Origin: Dactylosporangium fulvum
Lineage (GTDB): Bacteria > Actinomycetota > Actinomycetes > Mycobacteriales > Micromonosporaceae
NCBI RefSeq assembly: GCF_025137375.1
Contig: NZ_CP073720.1
Span: 9,696,501-9,760,500 of the forward strand
Length of the DNA: 64,000 nucleotides
Reading direction: 5' to 3'
In this document: in pieces, positions 9,002 through 17,717 of the stretch
How positions within the stretch are numbered: position 1 is the first letter of the stretch
How the letters are laid out: each line of letters starts with the position of its first letter
The notes under the pieces: model-generated
The model's database searches: none
Told to the model about the DNA's origin: nothing
What the model saw: only the letters and a program-made list of their open reading frames with translations
Made by a program: the position numbers and the translations under genes

Positions 9002-12000
9002 GACCACAAGCCGGGCCGGAGCACGCGGGTCCGGTCCGGGTCGGGATCGCCGGGCACCGCGGGCAGAACACGGGTCTCGTCGGCAGCGGCGGCCGGTAAC
9101 GCGCCGTCGAGGCCCCTGCCTCGCGCCGCGCTCCGTTCCTCCACGGCCCGCGCGTCTGCCAACGCGGCCGCCAGGGCCGCGTTGATCCGCGTGCCGCCGC
9201 GCTTGAAGCCGAGCTCCTTGCGGGCCTCCTCGACCACCTGCTCCTCGGTGCGCAGCAGGGTGTCCGACTCGATCCAGCGGATCAGGTCGACGAGCAGCGC
9301 GTGCGGGTACTCCCCGATCGGCCGGCCCGGCGCGAACACCGGCCGGGGCAGCGCACGCGTGTCGTCCGCCGGTGGCGCATCCTCGACCGGCGGTCGCAGC
9401 ACCACGGTCGGCTCGTCGGTGCGCTTCGCGTCGGCGGCGGCCACCGCCTCGTCGAACGCCGCCCGCGCCCGTGAGGTCTCCGCCACCGGGTCGGCGAACC
9501 AGTCCGTCGACCAGATCCGGTGGAACCGCCAGCCCAGCCGTTCCAGCTGTTCCTGCCGCAGCCGGTCCCGGTCGCGGGCGGTGCAGGAGGAGTGGTACGT
9601 CGCGCCGTCGGTCTCGATCGCCAGGACCATCTCCTCGGGGCGCTGGGGGTGCGCGCAGGCGAAGTCGATGAAGTACCCGGCCACGCCGAACTGCGGGGTC
9701 ACCGGGATGCCGGCCGCGGTGAGCCGCTCCCGCGCGTCCTGCTCGAACGCGTTCAGCGCCGGCCGGTCCACGGCCGCCGACCCGAGCGAGGTGCCGCCGG
9801 ACTCCGCGTACTCGAGGTACGAGCGGAGCAGCCGCACGCCGTCGGCGGCGCTGCGGGCCGGGTCCATGTCGGCCGCGGTGAACGAGCTGACCAGCGTCAT
9901 CCGCCGCCGCGCACGGGTGACGGCCACGTTGAGCCGCCGCTCGCCGCCGGGCAGCAGCAGCGGACCGAAGCGGTAGAGCAGCCGGCCGGCCGAGTTCTTG
10001 CCGTAGCCGATCGACAGGATCACCGCGTCGCGCTCGTCCCCCTGGACCCGCTCGAGGTTCTTGACGAAAAACGGCTCACCGGCGGTCTCGCTGAAGAACG
10101 CGTGCAGTTCGGAGCGGGCGGACAGCGCCTTGCGCAGGGCCAGGTCGATCCGCTCGGCGTGGGTGATGCCCATGGTGATGACGCCGAGGGACTCGTTGGG
10201 CCGCAGCTGCGCGTGCTGCAGCACCAGCTCAACGACCCGCTGGACCTCGGCGTCGACGCTCTCGCCGTCGCTGAACCCGGCGACGTGGACGTGCTGGAGC
10301 GAGCCGGTGCCGGCGATGCCGGGGAAGGTGACCAGTGAACGGTCGTAGATGTGCGCGTTGGAGAACCCGATCAGCCGGTCGTCCTGGCTGCGGTAGTGCC
10401 AGCGCAGCAGGTACGCCGGCAGCAGCGCGGTCAGCACGTCGAGGATCGACTCGAAGCCGGACGTCAGGGACAGGTCGATGGAGCCGTCGGCGTTGACGCC
10501 GAGCGGGTCGGCGGCCGCGCCCTCCTCCGCCGCGGTGAAGAACGACGTGGGTGGCAGCTGGTGCTCGTCACCGGCGACCACGACTTGGCGCGCCCGCAGC
10601 AGGGCCGGCACCGCGTCGGCCGGGGTCACCTGGCTGGCCTCGTCGAAGACGACCACGTCGAAGAGGTCGGCCTGGGCCGGCAGCAGCTGCGAGACGACGA
10701 GCGGGCTCATCGCCCAGCACGGCCGCAGCGCGGTGAGCATGTGCGGCGCGGCGGCGAACAGCTGACGGATCGGCAGGTGGCGGCGCTTGAGGTTGGCCTG
10801 GTGCTCGACGAGGCGGCTCTCGTCCGGGTGCTCGTCGCGGGTGCGCGTGATGTGCTCGGCGACGGCGCGCAGGACCCGGGTCGCGGTCGCGTCGATGTGC
10901 CGCCGGTCGGCGTCGCGAAACTCGACGACGGTCCGCGCGTGCAGCGGCCCGTCGAAGGCGCCGATGCGCGGGTCGGTGAAGTTGAGGTGTTGGAGGATCG
11001 AGGCGTTCCAGCAGGCGTCGAAGACCGCGCCGGTGAGGTCGGCGTCGGGGCGGCGGCTCTGCAGGTCGGCCACCAGCGGGTCGAGGCCGAGCGCGGTGAA
11101 CGCGGCGCCCAACTCGTTGAGCCGGGGCATGCGCCGCAGCGTGCGCTCGTCGCCGGCAAGTCCGGCGAGCACACGACCCAGCCGGTCGAGGTCCATCGAC
11201 GCGAGGGGGATGCGAGGCACGTACCTCGAGAGCTGCGCGACGGCCCGGTCCAGCTGGTCGAAGGCGGCCCGGGCACGGCCGAGCTCGGCGGGCAGGCGCG
11301 GCAGCCCGCCGTCAACGGCCAGCCGGGACCACTGATCCCGCTGGGCGAGCGCGGCCGAGAGCCCGGTGAAGAGCTGCTGCCGGCTCGGCGTGCCGGGGCC
11401 GCGCCAGAGCGCCGCCGCCTGCTTGCGCATGCGACGCCGGGCGAGCCAGCCGGTGTCGGTGCCGGGCCGGCCGGCGTGCTCGCGCCGCCATGCCCGGTCG
11501 GCGGCCGACGCGATGTGCAGTGGCAGGTCGGAGCGGAACACGTCCTCGCGGAACTGGGCGAAGGTCGCCGCGACCGCGTCGAGGAAGGCGAAGCGCTGCT
11601 GCCAGCCGGCGAGGTCGGCGGGCGTGTGCAGGCCGGTGCCGTCCTGCACGTACCGCAGCGCCGGGCGCGCCGCGGGCAACGTCTGCTCGGCGAGCCGCTC
11701 GGCCAGGTCGAACGCCGTCTCCGCGTCCTGCGGTGTGCGCACTTCGGCGCCGATCCAGCCGGACTCCTGCCCGCTCAGCGTGAACCCGCCGAGCGTCGCG
11801 TAGTCGCGCAACTGCTCGCGGACCCGCCGCGCGGTCGCCCCGTCGAGCGCGGTGAGGGCCTGTCCACGCAGCCGGACCGCGGTCACCGGCCACACCACCG
11901 AGGAGAGCGCCATCAGGGTGTTCTGGCACTGGTACGCGCTGATGCCCCACGGTTCGCGAACGCGGTGCAGCGCGTCGTCATGGTCGTTGAGCGTGGCCCG

Positions 12001-13167
12001 GCGGGCGGCGAGCGTCTCGTGCAGCACGCCGAGGTCCGGCTGGGCGATGCGGGCGGCGGAGTCGAAGGCGGCCTTGAGATCGGCGGCGACCTTGCGCCGC
12101 GAGGTCGTGCCGTCGTGCACGTCCATCACGAGGTTGCCCAGGCCGCGCCGGTTGAGCCGGTCGGTGACGGCGGTGATCGCGGCCCGCTTCTCGGCGACGA
12201 AGAGCACCCGCTTGCCCCGCGCGACGAGCGACGCGATGAGATTGGCGATGGTCTGGCTCTTGCCGGTGCCGGGCGGGCCCTTGATGACACTGTGCTGCCC
12301 GGCCAGCACGGCGTTGATGGCAAAGTTCTGGGACGAGTCGGCGTCGAGGACCAGGAACTCGTCCTCCGGCGGGATCAGGTCGGGATCGCGCAGTTCGATG
12401 CCGGTGACCGGACGCAGCGCCGACTGGGCCATACGGTCGCCCGCGATCGCGGCGATGACGTCGTGGCCGACGAGCACCGGCGCGGCGACCCGCAGATCGG
12501 TGACCATCGGCAGTTTCGCGTAGGAGAACGTGCCGAGCACGAAGCGCGGGTTGACCGCAAAACCGTGGGCCCTGCCGGAGGTCTCCTTGACGAGCCGCTC
12601 GTAGAGCGGCTGCGGGTCGAACCCCGCGGTGTAACTGACCAGTTCCTCGAGCTCGTCGGCGTCGACCCGGACCCCGAAGTCCTCTTCGAGCCGCTGCAGC
12701 AGCGTGGGGTTGAGTTCGAGGTCGCCGGCGAGGGTGACGTCGAAGTCGTCCTCGGCGGCGCCACGGGCGTGCAGCACGGCGGACCGCAGCAGCACGGGCG
12801 CGGCCGGCGCGGCACCTCCCCCGGCCGGGACGCTCCAGGTGGCGCTGCCGATGGCCGCGAAGCAGGTCTCGATGCCCCGCTCCTCGGCGAGCTCCCGGGC
12901 CTTGTTCCGGATCGTGCGGGCTCGCTTGACCGCGGCGGCATGCTGCTCGCGCTCCGGGAAGAGCTGGCCGAGCGGCATGGTGCGCCCGCCGAGCAGCGCC
13001 TCGACCGCGACCCGCTCGGCCCCCGAGAGGTCGAGGGTGCCGGCCTTGAGGTCGCGATAGTAGAGCAGCGTGTTGCGCCCGCCCAGGTCGATGAGCTGCG
13101 ACCGCCACCGCCGCGCGGCGGCCTGGACGAGTTCCGCCCGGGAGTCGCTGGTCGTGGTGTCCTCCAC
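8998..13167 (-). CDS. DUF4011 / SF1 helicase / Vsr-like nuclease protein
   Basis: A 1389-residue protein. Order of parts: DUF4011-type N-terminus (LIDLGGRNTLLYY near residue 25), superfamily 1 helicase core with Walker A GPPGTGKSQT near residue 297, Walker B VVVFDEASQ and GDEHQLPPTSFF, and the late helicase motif LNVAVTRARRRM. A restriction-endonuclease-fold module follows at about 1141-1225 (FIDFA, AIETDGATYH, LERLGWRFHRIWSTDWF), then a DUF3320-like segment near 1280-1340. This single-protein arrangement is known among anti-phage genes. The GTG at 13167 is preferred to a start at 13275 because the longer version would be encoded by a 70-bp palindromic repeat. No partner defence gene adjoins it. 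Confidence 0.88.
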   Translation of the reverse strand: MEDTTTSDSRAELVQAAARRWRSQLIDLGGRNTLLYYRDLKAGTLDLSGAERVAVEALLGGRTMPLGQLFPEREQHAAAVKRARTIRNKARELAEERGIETCFAAIGSATWSVPAGGGAAPAAPVLLRSAVLHARGAAEDDFDVTLAGDLELNPTLLQRLEEDFGVRVDADELEELVSYTAGFDPQPLYERLVKETSGRAHGFAVNPRFVLGTFSYAKLPMVTDLRVAAPVLVGHDVIAAIAGDRMAQSALRPVTGIELRDPDLIPPEDEFLVLDADSSQNFAINAVLAGQHSVIKGPPGTGKSQTIANLIASLVARGKRVLFVAEKRAAITAVTDRLNRRGLGNLVMDVHDGTTSRRKVAADLKAAFDSAARIAQPDLGVLHETLAARRATLNDHDDALHRVREPWGISAYQCQNTLMALSSVVWPVTAVRLRGQALTALDGATARRVREQLRDYATLGGFTLSGQESGWIGAEVRTPQDAETAFDLAERLAEQTLPAARPALRYVQDGTGLHTPADLAGWQQRFAFLDAVAATFAQFREDVFRSDLPLHIASAADRAWRREHAGRPGTDTGWLARRRMRKQAAALWRGPGTPSRQQLFTGLSAALAQRDQWSRLAVDGGLPRLPAELGRARAAFDQLDRAVAQLSRYVPRIPLASMDLDRLGRVLAGLAGDERTLRRMPRLNELGAAFTALGLDPLVADLQSRRPDADLTGAVFDACWNASILQHLNFTDPRIGAFDGPLHARTVVEFRDADRRHIDATATRVLRAVAEHITRTRDEHPDESRLVEHQANLKRRHLPIRQLFAAAPHMLTALRPCWAMSPLVVSQLLPAQADLFDVVVFDEASQVTPADAVPALLRARQVVVAGDEHQLPPTSFFTAAEEGAAADPLGVNADGSIDLSLTSGFESILDVLTALLPAYLLRWHYRSQDDRLIGFSNAHIYDRSLVTFPGIAGTGSLQHVHVAGFSDGESVDAEVQRVVELVLQHAQLRPNESLGVITMGITHAERIDLALRKALSARSELHAFFSETAGEPFFVKNLERVQGDERDAVILSIGYGKNSAGRLLYRFGPLLLPGGERRLNVAVTRARRRMTLVSSFTAADMDPARSAADGVRLLRSYLEYAESGGTSLGSAAVDRPALNAFEQDARERLTAAGIPVTPQFGVAGYFIDFACAHPQRPEEMVLAIETDGATYHSSCTARDRDRLRQEQLERLGWRFHRIWSTDWFADPVAETSRARAAFDEAVAAADAKRTDEPTVVLRPPVEDAPPADDTRALPRPVFAPGRPIGEYPHALLVDLIRWIESDTLLRTEEQVVEEARKELGFKRGGTRINAALAAALADARAVEERSAARGRGLDGALPAAAADETRVLPAVPGDPDPDRTRVLRPGLWS

Positions 13168-13217
13168 GGCTGGAGGGTAGCGCCACCTCGCCCACCCCCG
13201 CCCACTCCGCACGCGTT

Positions 13218-13287
13218 GATCTTGCAGTTGCGGCGCCTCGAGACTCCCACGATGTCCGGGTTTACGGTGCACCACAACTGCAAGATC
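13218..13287. repeat. 70-bp palindromic repeat, copy 1
   Basis: Begins GATCTTGCAGTTG and ends CAACTGCAAGATC; the 20-nt ends are inverted repeats at 17 of 20 positions. The core contains CACGATGTCCGGGTTT. A second copy of exactly the same length, in inverted orientation, lies at 14978-15047, so the pair brackets the chitinase gene. It sits in the divergent spacer between the helicase and chitinase genes. Confidence 0.85.
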
Positions 13288-13315
13288 AGCATAAGGCTAT
13301 CGACCGGTGTCTTTA

Positions 13316-13330
13316 CTGTTAAGAAAGTTG
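13316..13330 (+). promoter_or_regulatory. Candidate chitinase operator half-site
   Basis: CTGTTAAGAAAGTTG lies 57 nt before the chitinase start. It resembles one half of the GTTAGGAAACTTTCCTAAC-type element found ahead of secreted polysaccharide-degrading enzymes in actinomycetes. Only a half is present, so this is weak. Confidence 0.3.
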
Positions 13331-13386
13331 ACGGTAGCCTCCCAGCAGGGCGCCCAACCCCCTTCTACCCGAGGCAGGAACCCATC

Positions 13387-14937
13387 GTGAGACTGCGAAT
13401 CGGGGTGATCGCGGCTGCCCTGGCGACGGCCGCGGCCACCGTCATCATCGCTACACCGGCCTTCGCGGCACCCGCCACCGCGAGCTTCGTGCGGACCTCG
13501 AGCTGGGGCACCGGCTACGAAGCGAAGTACACGATCACCAACGGCACCACCTCGACGATCAACGGCTGGACGGTCGCCTTCGACCTGCCCTCCGGCACCG
13601 CGATCAGCTCGTCGTGGGACGCCAACCGGACCGGCACGACGGGCCGCGTCACGTTCACCAACTCGTGGAACGGCACCATCCCGCCCGGCGGCACGGCCAG
13701 CTTCGGCTTCGTGGCCAGCGGCAACGGCGACCCGGCCAACTGCACGTTCAACGGCGCCTCGTGCGCCGGCGGCACCAACCCGGGCACGCCGTCCGCCCCG
13801 ACGAACCTCCAGGTCACCGCGACCACGAACACCAGCCTCGCGCTGGCGTGGAGCGGCTCGTCCGGCACCGTCACGGGCTACCGCGTCTACGAGGGCACCG
13901 CGGTGCGCGCCACCCTCACCGGCACGACCACCACGATCTCCGGGCTGGCGGCCGGCTCGACGCACACGTACACGGTCAAGGCCTACAACGCGCAGGGTGA
14001 GTCCGCCGCGTCGAACAGCGTCACCGCCACCACGACGGGCGGAACCACCAACCCGCCGAGCGGCTGGCAGGCGGCCCCGTACCTGTACCAGTGGGGCGAC
14101 CAGCCGAACCCGCAGACCGTACAGGCGGCGACCGGCATCCGCTGGTTCACGCTGGCGTTCGTGCTCTCCGGTGGCGGCTGCACCCCGGCATGGGACGGCA
14201 ACCGCCCGCTGACCGGCGGCATCGACCAGACCGTGATCAACCAGGTCCGCGCGGGCGGCGGCGACGTCATCCCGTCGTTCGGCGGCTGGAGCGGCAACAA
14301 GCTCGGCCCGAACTGCTCCACCCCGCAGGCTCTGGCCAACGCGTACCAGCAGGTCATCAACACGTACAACCTCAAGGCCATCGACATCGACATCGAGAAC
14401 ACGGACGAGTTCGAGAACGACACCGTGCGCAACCGGATCGTCGACGCACTGAAGATCGTCAAGCAGAACAACCCGAACCTCAAGACGATCATCACGTTCG
14501 GCACCTCGACGACCGGCCCCGGCTACTACGCCCAGCAGCTCATCACGCGGGCCGCGCAGACCGGCGCGAACATCGACGTGTTCACCATCATGCCGTTCGA
14601 CTTCGGCGGCGGCGCCAACATGTACCAGAGCACCGTCAGCGCCTCCGAGGGCCTGAAGAACACGCTGAAGTCGGCGTTCGGCTGGGATGACGCCACGGCC
14701 TACCGGCACATGGGCATCTCGGGCATGAACGGCCTGTCCGACCAGCAGGAGCTGACCTCGGTCGCGTACTGGCAGCAGATCCGCGACTACGCCCAGACGA
14801 ACCACCTGGCGCGCCTGGCGTTCTGGTCCGTCAACCGCGACCGTCCGTGCCCCGGCGGCGGCGTGGTCTCCAACTGCAGCGGCATCGCCCAGAACAACTG
14901 GCAGTTCACCCAGATCACGGCCAGCTTCACCGGCTGA
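13387..14937 (+). CDS. Secreted chitinase: CBM2, fibronectin III, GH18
   Basis: Extracellular chitin-degrading enzyme of 516 residues. A Sec signal peptide ends near TPAFA|AP (about residue 28). A CBM2 module (about 29-125, TASFVRTSSWGTGYEAKYTI, Cys pair) binds polysaccharide, a FnIII linker module follows (about 138-220), and a GH18 barrel covers 225-516. The catalytic motif reads KAIDIDIE with Glu337 as proton donor and Asp333/Asp335 kept, while the first Asp of the usual DxxDxDxE is Lys. The GTG at 13387 follows AGGA and gives a proper signal peptide; the much longer frame upstream is antisense to the helicase and is not coding. Confidence 0.93.
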   Translation: MRLRIGVIAAALATAAATVIIATPAFAAPATASFVRTSSWGTGYEAKYTITNGTTSTINGWTVAFDLPSGTAISSSWDANRTGTTGRVTFTNSWNGTIPPGGTASFGFVASGNGDPANCTFNGASCAGGTNPGTPSAPTNLQVTATTNTSLALAWSGSSGTVTGYRVYEGTAVRATLTGTTTTISGLAAGSTHTYTVKAYNAQGESAASNSVTATTTGGTTNPPSGWQAAPYLYQWGDQPNPQTVQAATGIRWFTLAFVLSGGGCTPAWDGNRPLTGGIDQTVINQVRAGGGDVIPSFGGWSGNKLGPNCSTPQALANAYQQVINTYNLKAIDIDIENTDEFENDTVRNRIVDALKIVKQNNPNLKTIITFGTSTTGPGYYAQQLITRAAQTGANIDVFTIMPFDFGGGANMYQSTVSASEGLKNTLKSAFGWDDATAYRHMGISGMNGLSDQQELTSVAYWQQIRDYAQTNHLARLAFWSVNRDRPCPGGGVVSNCSGIAQNNWQFTQITASFTG

Positions 14938-14977
14938 TCCGGCCCGGGCCGCCCTCGGGTCGCCCCGGACCTGCGTT

Positions 14978-15047
14978 GATCTTGCAGTTGTGGTGCCCCA
15001 CAAACCCGGACATCGTGAAAGTGTCCCGGCACCACAACTGCAAGATC
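14978..15047. repeat. 70-bp palindromic repeat, copy 2 (inverted relative to copy 1)
   Basis: GATCTTGCAGTTGTGGTGCC and its exact 20-nt inverse at the other end frame a 30-nt core. Read on the minus strand the core contains CACGATGTCCGGGTTT, identical over 16 nt to copy 1. It lies between the convergent chitinase and LysR genes, where the hairpin could also end transcription from both sides. Confidence 0.85.
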
Positions 15048-15074
15048 GCGCGTGGGACAGGCGAGGACAGGGCA

Positions 15075-16037
15075 CTACAGGGCCAGGCTGCGGCGGTCCG
15101 GGTGGCGGCCCAGCCAGGCCGAGTAGCGGTCGTTCTTGCGCACCGCGTCCGCGTACGACTCGATCGCATAGGCCCAGACCTGCCCGGCGACGTCGGCCGC
15201 CGGGCCGTCCGGGAGCCAGCCGATCATCTGCCGCCAGTGCAGCGGCGCGCCCATGATGGGCACCGCCACCAGGCCGGCCATCGGGCGCAGCGTCGCCTGG
15301 CACAGGCCGACGGCGTCGCCGGACTCGATCAGGTCGATCGCGCCCCGCACCTCGGTCTCGAACAGCACCTTGGGCGTGAACCCCGCCCGTGCGCAGGCCG
15401 CCGCGTGGCAGGCCGAGAAGCAGCCGTCGCCCGGTGCGGCGACCCACTGCGCATCGGCGAGCTCCGCCAGGTCCACCTCATCGCGGTCGGCGAGCGTGTG
15501 GCCCCCGGGCAGCAGCAGGAACACCGGGTCGGCGGCGACGACCCGCCAGGCCAGGCCGGTGTCGGTCGCGGGCGGCGCGTCACCGCAGGCGCCCACCAGC
15601 ACGAAGTCCAGCTTGCCGGCCAGCACCATGTCGCCGAGCTCCGCCGCCGACCACGACGCGTGGGTGCTCACCTGCGCGCCCGGGTGGTTGGTGGTGAGGC
15701 GGTGGACGAGCCCGCCGAGGATCGGGCCGTTGACCGCGCCGATCCGGTAGCGTCCCGCCGTCCCTGCCGTGCTGGCCAGCCGGGTCGCCTCGTCCTGCAG
15801 GCCCTTCACCGCGGGCAGCAACACCCTGGCCCGGGCCAGCACCAGCTCACCGAGCGGGGTCGCCCGCGCGCCGCGCCGGTCACGCTCGAACAGCACGCCA
15901 CCGAGCGCCCGCTCGATGCGCTGCAGCTGCGCCGTCAGCGCCGGCTGGGCGAGCCCGAGAACCGACGCCGCCTTGGTGACGCTGCCGGCGTCGGCGATCG
16001 CACATACGACCCTCAGGTGCCGCAGCTCCAGATCCAT
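15075..16037 (-). CDS. LysR family transcriptional regulator
   Basis: 320 residues, the usual LysR size. The N-terminal winged helix-turn-helix is clear (MDLELRHLRVVCAIADAG, SVTKAASVLGLAQPALTAQL, IERALGGVLFERD), followed by a periplasmic-binding-like effector domain. LysR proteins often regulate a divergent neighbour; here that is the small membrane protein at 16212, but no operator could be pinned down. Effector unknown. Confidence 0.92.
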   Translation of the reverse strand: MDLELRHLRVVCAIADAGSVTKAASVLGLAQPALTAQLQRIERALGGVLFERDRRGARATPLGELVLARARVLLPAVKGLQDEATRLASTAGTAGRYRIGAVNGPILGGLVHRLTTNHPGAQVSTHASWSAAELGDMVLAGKLDFVLVGACGDAPPATDTGLAWRVVAADPVFLLLPGGHTLADRDEVDLAELADAQWVAAPGDGCFSACHAAACARAGFTPKVLFETEVRGAIDLIESGDAVGLCQATLRPMAGLVAVPIMGAPLHWRQMIGWLPDGPAADVAGQVWAYAIESYADAVRKNDRYSAWLGRHPDRRSLAL

Positions 16038-16211
16038 ACAGAGACGGTAGGGCGTCGGCGGGGCAGGCAGAAGACCTCAAGGCATCGAGAGTTGCCGTTT
16101 TCGCATCTCGACACACCATCGAAACATCTCACTCTCACCGGAAGGCGCGGGGCGGGGGTATCCGACCGTGCTATGGATCGCCGGCGCCACGAGGGGCGTC
16201 ACTAGGCTTGA

Positions 16212-16865
16212 GTGGTGCTTGATCTCCGGCGCTGGTGTGCGGGCCTGGCCACCGCGGCCGCCTGCCTGGGCGCCGTGGGGCTCGCCGTCTCCGTCGCCGG
16301 ATCGGCCCCCTTCCGGTATGTCAGCGAGTCTGGCGTCGCGGGCGCCCCGCACGCCGGGCTCTACCGGGCCAGCATGCTGCTCTTGGCGGCGTCGCTGGCG
16401 CTGCTGGCGGTGCCGGCACGGCACACGCTGAGCTTCCCCGTCCGGATCGGCGGCCTCGTGCTGGCACCCATGGCGATGGTGTCCGGACTGGGCGGCCTGA
16501 CCCTGGCCGTCGCGGCGCCGCTCGCGGGCCTGTCCGGGCTGGTGACGTGCAGCCCCGGCTGCCCGCTCCCGCCCTACGAGACGCCGACGGCAAACGATCT
16601 TGTGCACGCCGCCGGAGCGATCGGCGCCCTGCTGCTGTTGGCGCTGGTCATGCTCCTCTACGCCACCCAGCCCGACGCCACCGCCCTGCGCCGCGTGGGG
16701 CGGTTCGGCATCCTGGTCGCCTACCCGCCGCTGATCCTCTCCGCCGCCGGCATCGCGCTGCTGGGCCGGGGCCTGTTCACCGGCCTCATGGAGCGCACCG
16801 CCCTGGTGGCGGTGTCGGCCTGGCTGATCATGACCGCCGCCCTTCACATCCGCGGCAAACCGTGA
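16212..16865 (+). CDS. DUF998-like integral membrane protein
   Basis: 217 residues with about six hydrophobic segments (AGLATAAACLGAVGLAVSVAG near 10-30, then about 52-66, 76-110, 130-150, 165-185 and 195-210). The pattern, including an extracellular TCSPGCPLP loop, resembles DUF998 proteins. GTG codons at 16212 and 16215 are both possible starts. No function is known. Confidence 0.7.
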   Translation: MVLDLRRWCAGLATAAACLGAVGLAVSVAGSAPFRYVSESGVAGAPHAGLYRASMLLLAASLALLAVPARHTLSFPVRIGGLVLAPMAMVSGLGGLTLAVAAPLAGLSGLVTCSPGCPLPPYETPTANDLVHAAGAIGALLLLALVMLLYATQPDATALRRVGRFGILVAYPPLILSAAGIALLGRGLFTGLMERTALVAVSAWLIMTAALHIRGKP

Positions 16866-17048
16866 CCGGCGGGCTGTTCACCTCCCCGGCGCGGGCCGCC
16901 GACACCCTGACCTGGCTGTCGACGGCCCCCGAGTCGGCGCTGGTGCCGGGCGGTCGCCCCGAGGTCGACGAGCCCGTCCCGCGCCGAGCGGCTGTGGAAC
17001 GCCTCGCTACAGGCTGCCGGGGAGCGGGATCTCCTGCCAGACAGCTGA
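16862..17048 (+). pseudogene. C-terminal relic of a short-chain dehydrogenase
   Basis: The frame from 16862 reads LFTSPARAADTLTWLSTAPE, the helix typical of the C-terminal part of actinobacterial SDR enzymes (where it precedes a G-x-Y/F-x-D-R segment). After a frame change near 16980 the typical SDR ending RAERLWNASLQAAG follows and stops at 17048. The Rossmann fold and the YxxxK site are missing. It overlaps the 3' end of the leftward NRDE gene by about 40 nt. Confidence 0.5.
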
Positions 17049-17708
17049 CGGGCCCGGGTTGGCGGTGAAGTCGTAACGGACTCCCGGCTCGCCGATCGCG
17101 ACCAGGGCGGCCGAGCCCGAGCCGTACTCCAGGCCGTCGACCTCCCGGCGGATCAGGATCGGGCGCTCGGCGGCGCCGGTGAACTCGCCGCCGGCCAGCA
17201 GGCCCACCCAGTCACCCCAGGCGTCGGCGGTGGCCGGGCCGGGCTTCGGGTTCGGGGTCGCGGCCAGGCGCAGCGGCGCGAAGTCGTTTACGTCGATGCC
17301 CTGGTTGACGATGACGTGGTCGCCGGGCTCGAGGAGCCGCCGCTCGATCGAGACTCCGTTCCACGAGATCACCTCGACCTCGGTGGGCTCGGCCCGTACC
17401 AGGTGAAACGCATCGAACGTGCGCAACACCTCGTCGTCCGGAACAGTGCCCAGGGGCAGTGACCCGCGGGTCGGGCGGTCACCCTGCGAGGGCAGCGGCG
17501 GGAAGCCGTTGAGCACGGCGCTGGCACACGGGCGGGCGGGGTCGACGGCGAGCCACGTGCCGCCGCCGGTGCTGTCACGGCCGCCGAACCGGCCCGGCCA
17601 GTGCTCGGCGGGCGGCTCCCAGGGGCGGGCCAGGTATTCGTCGCGGACCGCGGCGAGGAGGACGGGCCACGGACTGTCGGGGTTGAACCGGAGGAGCACG
17701 GTGCACAT
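17007..17708 (-). CDS. NRDE (TANGO2-like) family protein
   Basis: 233 residues. The start MCTVLLRFNPDSPWPVLLAA with VRDEYLARPWEPP and the GGRDSTGGGTWLAV segment are hallmarks of the NRDE family, whose name motif N-R-D-E appears here as VRDE. Cys2 is the conserved N-terminal residue. Relatives are linked to haem or lipid handling in eukaryotes, but bacterial function is not established. The ATG lies 9 nt from the GGDEF-EAL gene stop, so the two may share a transcript. Confidence 0.85.
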   Translation of the reverse strand: MCTVLLRFNPDSPWPVLLAAVRDEYLARPWEPPAEHWPGRFGGRDSTGGGTWLAVDPARPCASAVLNGFPPLPSQGDRPTRGSLPLGTVPDDEVLRTFDAFHLVRAEPTEVEVISWNGVSIERRLLEPGDHVIVNQGIDVNDFAPLRLAATPNPKPGPATADAWGDWVGLLAGGEFTGAAERPILIRREVDGLEYGSGSAALVAIGEPGVRYDFTANPGPSAVWQEIPLPGSL

Positions 17709-17717
17709 GCCCGAACG

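Noticed and set aside
10351..13386. Very long rightward open frame upstream of and in frame with the chitinase
   Set aside because: It is antisense to the helicase gene, has no family similarity, and the chitinase has a proper signal peptide at 13387. High GC leaves such antisense frames open.
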